The notes under the pieces are model-generated. The model was not told the DNA's origin and ran no database searches. It was given only the letters and a program-made list of their open reading frames with translations. Made by a program: the position numbers and the translations under genes. From Clostridium sp. CAG:921 (GTDB taxonomy: Bacteria > Bacillota > Clostridia > TANB77 > CAG-465), in assembly GCA_000433135.1 (NCBI GenBank), contig HF992003.1:21971-29894 (forward strand): DNA of 7,924 nt, given 5' to 3'. Positions within the stretch are counted from its first letter, which is position 1. Each line of letters starts with the position of its first letter. Positions 5,985-7,924 of the stretch are shown in pieces.

Positions 5985-6617
5985 TTACATCTTATTTATT
6001 CCACCAGACCACACATAATTTCCTTTTAGACTCTTATACCAAATATTATTTCCAGACACAGACTCACCAATTACTGTGCCACTTACCTTAAAAGTATCAC
6101 CTTTTTTTAATATTTTGCTTCCAACTAAGTTTGCCTTAGTGGTTGGACTACTTCTAACAGCAGCTTCCTTTTTATCAACTCGAACCCAAAAGGCACTATC
6201 ATTTTCTTTTCGTATATCTCCAACCTTAGGTCTTAATACACCTAAGAATCCATTATAATAATTATGCTTTTCAAAATGACAACTACTTCCTATAGGAAAG
6301 TTTTGATCAAAGCTTTCAAAACTATTTATATCACCATTTCCACTACATATAGATACATGTCCATATTTTAAATTGCTATTTCCCCATACAGCTACGTCTC
6401 CTAGTACTGGAATAAATTCTAACGTATTTTTTATTTTTACAAAATTTTTTTCATCAAAATTGTTCCATACCAGATATGCATACTGAGCACCTCTAGGTTT
6501 TACTCCCATAACCTCTTTTTGATATTTATTATACAAATCCATGCATTGTGCTCCGTACATTCCATCTGTATCTACGTATTTTCCATTGTATTTATTAAAA
6601 AAGTCAATTATATACAT
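5985..6617 (-). CDS. CHAP-domain endolysin with C-terminal SH3b wall-binding domain
   Basis: A 210-residue peptidoglycan hydrolase. Residues from about 1 to 130 form a CHAP (cysteine-histidine dependent amidohydrolase/peptidase) domain: YGAQCMDL at 21-28 carries the catalytic Cys25, YGHVSI at 85-90 the catalytic His87, and INSFESFDQN at 97-106 the likely third residue. Residues from about 144 to 207 form a bacterial SH3 domain (VRSSP at 154-158, WYKSLKGNYVW at 193-203) that should bind the wall. There is no signal peptide, which fits a phage-type endolysin released through a holin; the holin-like gene follows directly. The ATG at 6617 has AGGGTGAT (6621-6628) upstream. The two domains and the small size match endolysins rather than secreted housekeeping hydrolases. 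It cleaves an amide or peptide bond in peptidoglycan; which one cannot be told. Confidence 0.88.
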   Translation of the reverse strand: MYIIDFFNKYNGKYVDTDGMYGAQCMDLYNKYQKEVMGVKPRGAQYAYLVWNNFDEKNFVKIKNTLEFIPVLGDVAVWGNSNLKYGHVSICSGNGDINSFESFDQNFPIGSSCHFEKHNYYNGFLGVLRPKVGDIRKENDSAFWVRVDKKEAAVRSSPTTKANLVGSKILKKGDTFKVSGTVIGESVSGNNIWYKSLKGNYVWSGGINKM

Positions 6618-6631
6618 AACATCACCCTAAT

Positions 6632-6653
6632 ATATACTATTTAGTATATTATA
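6632..6653 (-). promoter_or_regulatory. Putative endolysin promoter -10 with overlapping operator palindrome
   Basis: On the minus strand a TATAAT (6648-6653) lies about 30 bases upstream of the endolysin ATG, without a clear sigma-A -35 at 17 bp. Just downstream, ATATACTA (6632-6639) and TAGTATAT (6642-6649) form an 8+8 palindrome around two bases, overlapping the -10 edge and the expected start point. This is a normal position for a repressor site. Upstream ATATT and CATATATA faintly resemble sporulation sigma-E type elements. Confidence 0.45.
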
Positions 6654-6681
6654 TATGTGTTACAAAATTAATATAACTGCC

Positions 6682-6731
6682 AAAAAGACATCTTAACAAC
6701 AGTTTTTTAATACCATTGCTAGATGTCTTTT
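6682..6731 (-). terminator. Terminator of the alanyl-tRNA synthetase gene
   Basis: A perfect 11-bp stem, AAAAGACATCT (6683-6693) with 6721-6731, encloses a 27-base loop that can form a small inner pairing. On the minus strand it ends in a five-base T run (6686-6682). It lies about 40 bases past the stop and separates the gene from the endolysin unit. Confidence 0.85.
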
Positions 6732-6770
6732 ATCAAATTTTAAGCAATTTTTTATTGTGTTCTATAAATT

Positions 6771-7924
6771 TTAAACCAAAATTGCTTTTATTCTTCTTAC
6801 TCCATTAGAAGATGATTCTTCTTTTTTTATTTTAAACTTACCAAGTTCACTAGTTCTTGCAACGTGAGGTCCACCACATAGTTCTTTTGATATATCACCT
6901 ATAGAATATACTGTTACAACATCAGGATATTTCTCTATAAACATACACTCAGCACCAGACTTTATTGCCTCTTCTTTTGTCATACTAGTTTTTACTACTT
7001 CCAAGTCTTCATCAATCCATTTATTTACTAGTTCTTCAACTTTTTGTTTTTCTTCATCAGTTAATTTATGATCACAATTAAAGTCAAAACGTAATCTTTC
7101 AGAAGTTATATTACTCCCCATTTGATGAACATTTTCATTAACAACAACTTTTAAAGCAGCATTTAACAAGTGTGTAGCAGTATGATACTTTGTTTCCATT
7201 ACACCACCAGATTCTAGTCCACCTTTAAATTTACCTGCAGTTATTTTTGACTTTTCTTGATGCTCTCTAAACTTTTCATTAAATCCTTTAGTATCAACTT
7301 CAAATCCCAATTCTTTTGCAAGTTCACCTGTAAGCTCTAAAGGAAATCCATATGTATCATATAACTTAAAGCTAGTTGTTCCATCTATTTTTTTTATATT
7401 TTCTTTTTCTAGTTCACTTACTACTTTTTCAAATTCCTTTATTCCTTGATTTAAAGTTTTTTCAAATCTTTTTATTTCTTTATTTAATTCATCTAGTATA
7501 AAATCCTTTGATGACAATAAATTTGGATAAAACTCTCCATATATATCATCAATATAATTAATAGCAATTTTTGAAAATATATCAGTTGAAACATTTAACT
7601 TTTTAGCATATCTAACAGCTCTCCTAATTAATCTACGCAAAATATATCCTGCTCCAACGTTTGAAGGTACAAGATGATTTTCATCACCTAAAAGCATTAC
7701 ACTAGTTCTAACATGATCAGCAATAACTCTCATTGAATATGTATCTTCATTTTCTCCACCATATTTTTTACCTGATACTTCTTCTAATATTCTAATAGCT
7801 CCTTCAAACAAGTCAGTTAGATAAACGTCACCATTTGTATTTAAAAATGCAAGTATTCTTTCAAACCCCCAACCAGTATCAACATTTTTCTTTTCAAGTA
7901 ATTCATATTTATCATCATCTACAC
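6771..7924 (-). CDS. alaS: Alanyl-tRNA synthetase, C-terminal part of a short form lacking the DHHA1/C-Ala domain (5' end outside the window)
   Basis: Class II enzyme that charges tRNA-Ala and hydrolyses mischarged Ser- or Gly-tRNA-Ala in its editing domain. The frame is open to the window edge and gives 383 residues; the N-terminal catalytic core is missing. Visible in order (from the window edge): NVDTGWGFER (13-22) from the end of the catalytic domain; the tRNA-recognition region with ADHVRTSV and VPSNVGAGYILRRLIRRAVR; KLYDTYGFPLELT; then the editing domain with zinc ligands HTATH (His247, His251) and CGGPH (Cys349, His353). It stops right after GVRRIKAILV, where full-length bacterial AlaRS continues for some 250 residues with a coiled coil and DHHA1 domain. 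The whole enzyme would be roughly 600 residues instead of about 875. No frameshift is seen; a clean stop and strong terminator follow, so this is a natural short type. It may be a second copy. Confidence 0.92.
   Translation of the reverse strand, partial: VDDDKYELLEKKNVDTGWGFERILAFLNTNGDVYLTDLFEGAIRILEEVSGKKYGGENEDTYSMRVIADHVRTSVMLLGDENHLVPSNVGAGYILRRLIRRAVRYAKKLNVSTDIFSKIAINYIDDIYGEFYPNLLSSKDFILDELNKEIKRFEKTLNQGIKEFEKVVSELEKENIKKIDGTTSFKLYDTYGFPLELTGELAKELGFEVDTKGFNEKFREHQEKSKITAGKFKGGLESGGVMETKYHTATHLLNAALKVVVNENVHQMGSNITSERLRFDFNCDHKLTDEEKQKVEELVNKWIDEDLEVVKTSMTKEEAIKSGAECMFIEKYPDVVTVYSIGDISKELCGGPHVARTSELGKFKIKKEESSSNGVRRIKAILV

Noticed and set aside
6076..6258. 60-codon open frame on the plus strand
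   Set aside because: It lies antisense within the SH3b part of the endolysin gene, which has clear domain motifs.
1..7924. CRISPR array, insertion sequence or retron-like element
   Set aside because: No regularly spaced repeats, terminal inverted repeats with transposase, or reverse transcriptase motifs are visible on either strand.

Overview
The DNA is very AT-rich (about a quarter GC by eye). Its genes carry GGAGG/GGTGAT-type ribosome binding sites, some TTG start codons and hairpin-plus-T terminators. It holds formate-tetrahydrofolate ligase, an alanyl-tRNA synthetase and a tRNA with an encoded CCA end. Together these point to a low-GC Gram-positive anaerobe of the Clostridia; I cannot name the genus. 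Apart from a 49-residue gene tail at the left edge and a tRNA gene, everything is on the minus strand.

Layout, left to right. 1-150 (+) is the end of an unrecognised gene. 343-1968 (-) encodes a 541-residue protein: a phospholipase D-like fold that appears to have lost its catalytic His and Lys, a long acidic linker, and a compact C-terminal domain. 2208-3824 (-) is fhs, formate-tetrahydrofolate ligase. 3913-3988 (+) is tRNA-Gln(CTG), with its own promoter and terminator. 4265-4930 and 4940-5539 (-) form a two-gene operon: an unrecognised 199-residue protein with an acidic tail, then a PAP2-family membrane phosphatase. 5669-5944 and 5985-6617 (-) form a phage-type lysis pair: a holin-like membrane protein and a CHAP+SH3b endolysin without a signal peptide. 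6771-7924 (-) is the C-terminal part of an alanyl-tRNA synthetase that ends after its editing domain.

The housekeeping genes (fhs, tRNA-Gln, an AlaRS) flank an accessory-looking block at 4265-6617 that deals with the cell envelope. An endolysin/holin module stands without phage structural genes, in the order endolysin then holin, and next to a lipid phosphatase operon with its own consensus promoter. The endolysin promoter region and the endolysin-holin gap contain palindromes with the same TATACTA half-site, which suggests shared control. Terminators (6682-6731, 5635-5664, 4147-4173) separate the block into independent transcription units.

The most interesting candidates are the apparently inactive PLD/B3-like protein, the orphan lysis module with its putative operators, and the short AlaRS outside the usual alaS-ireB-ruvX context. 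No CRISPR array, insertion sequence or complete new defence system is visible.
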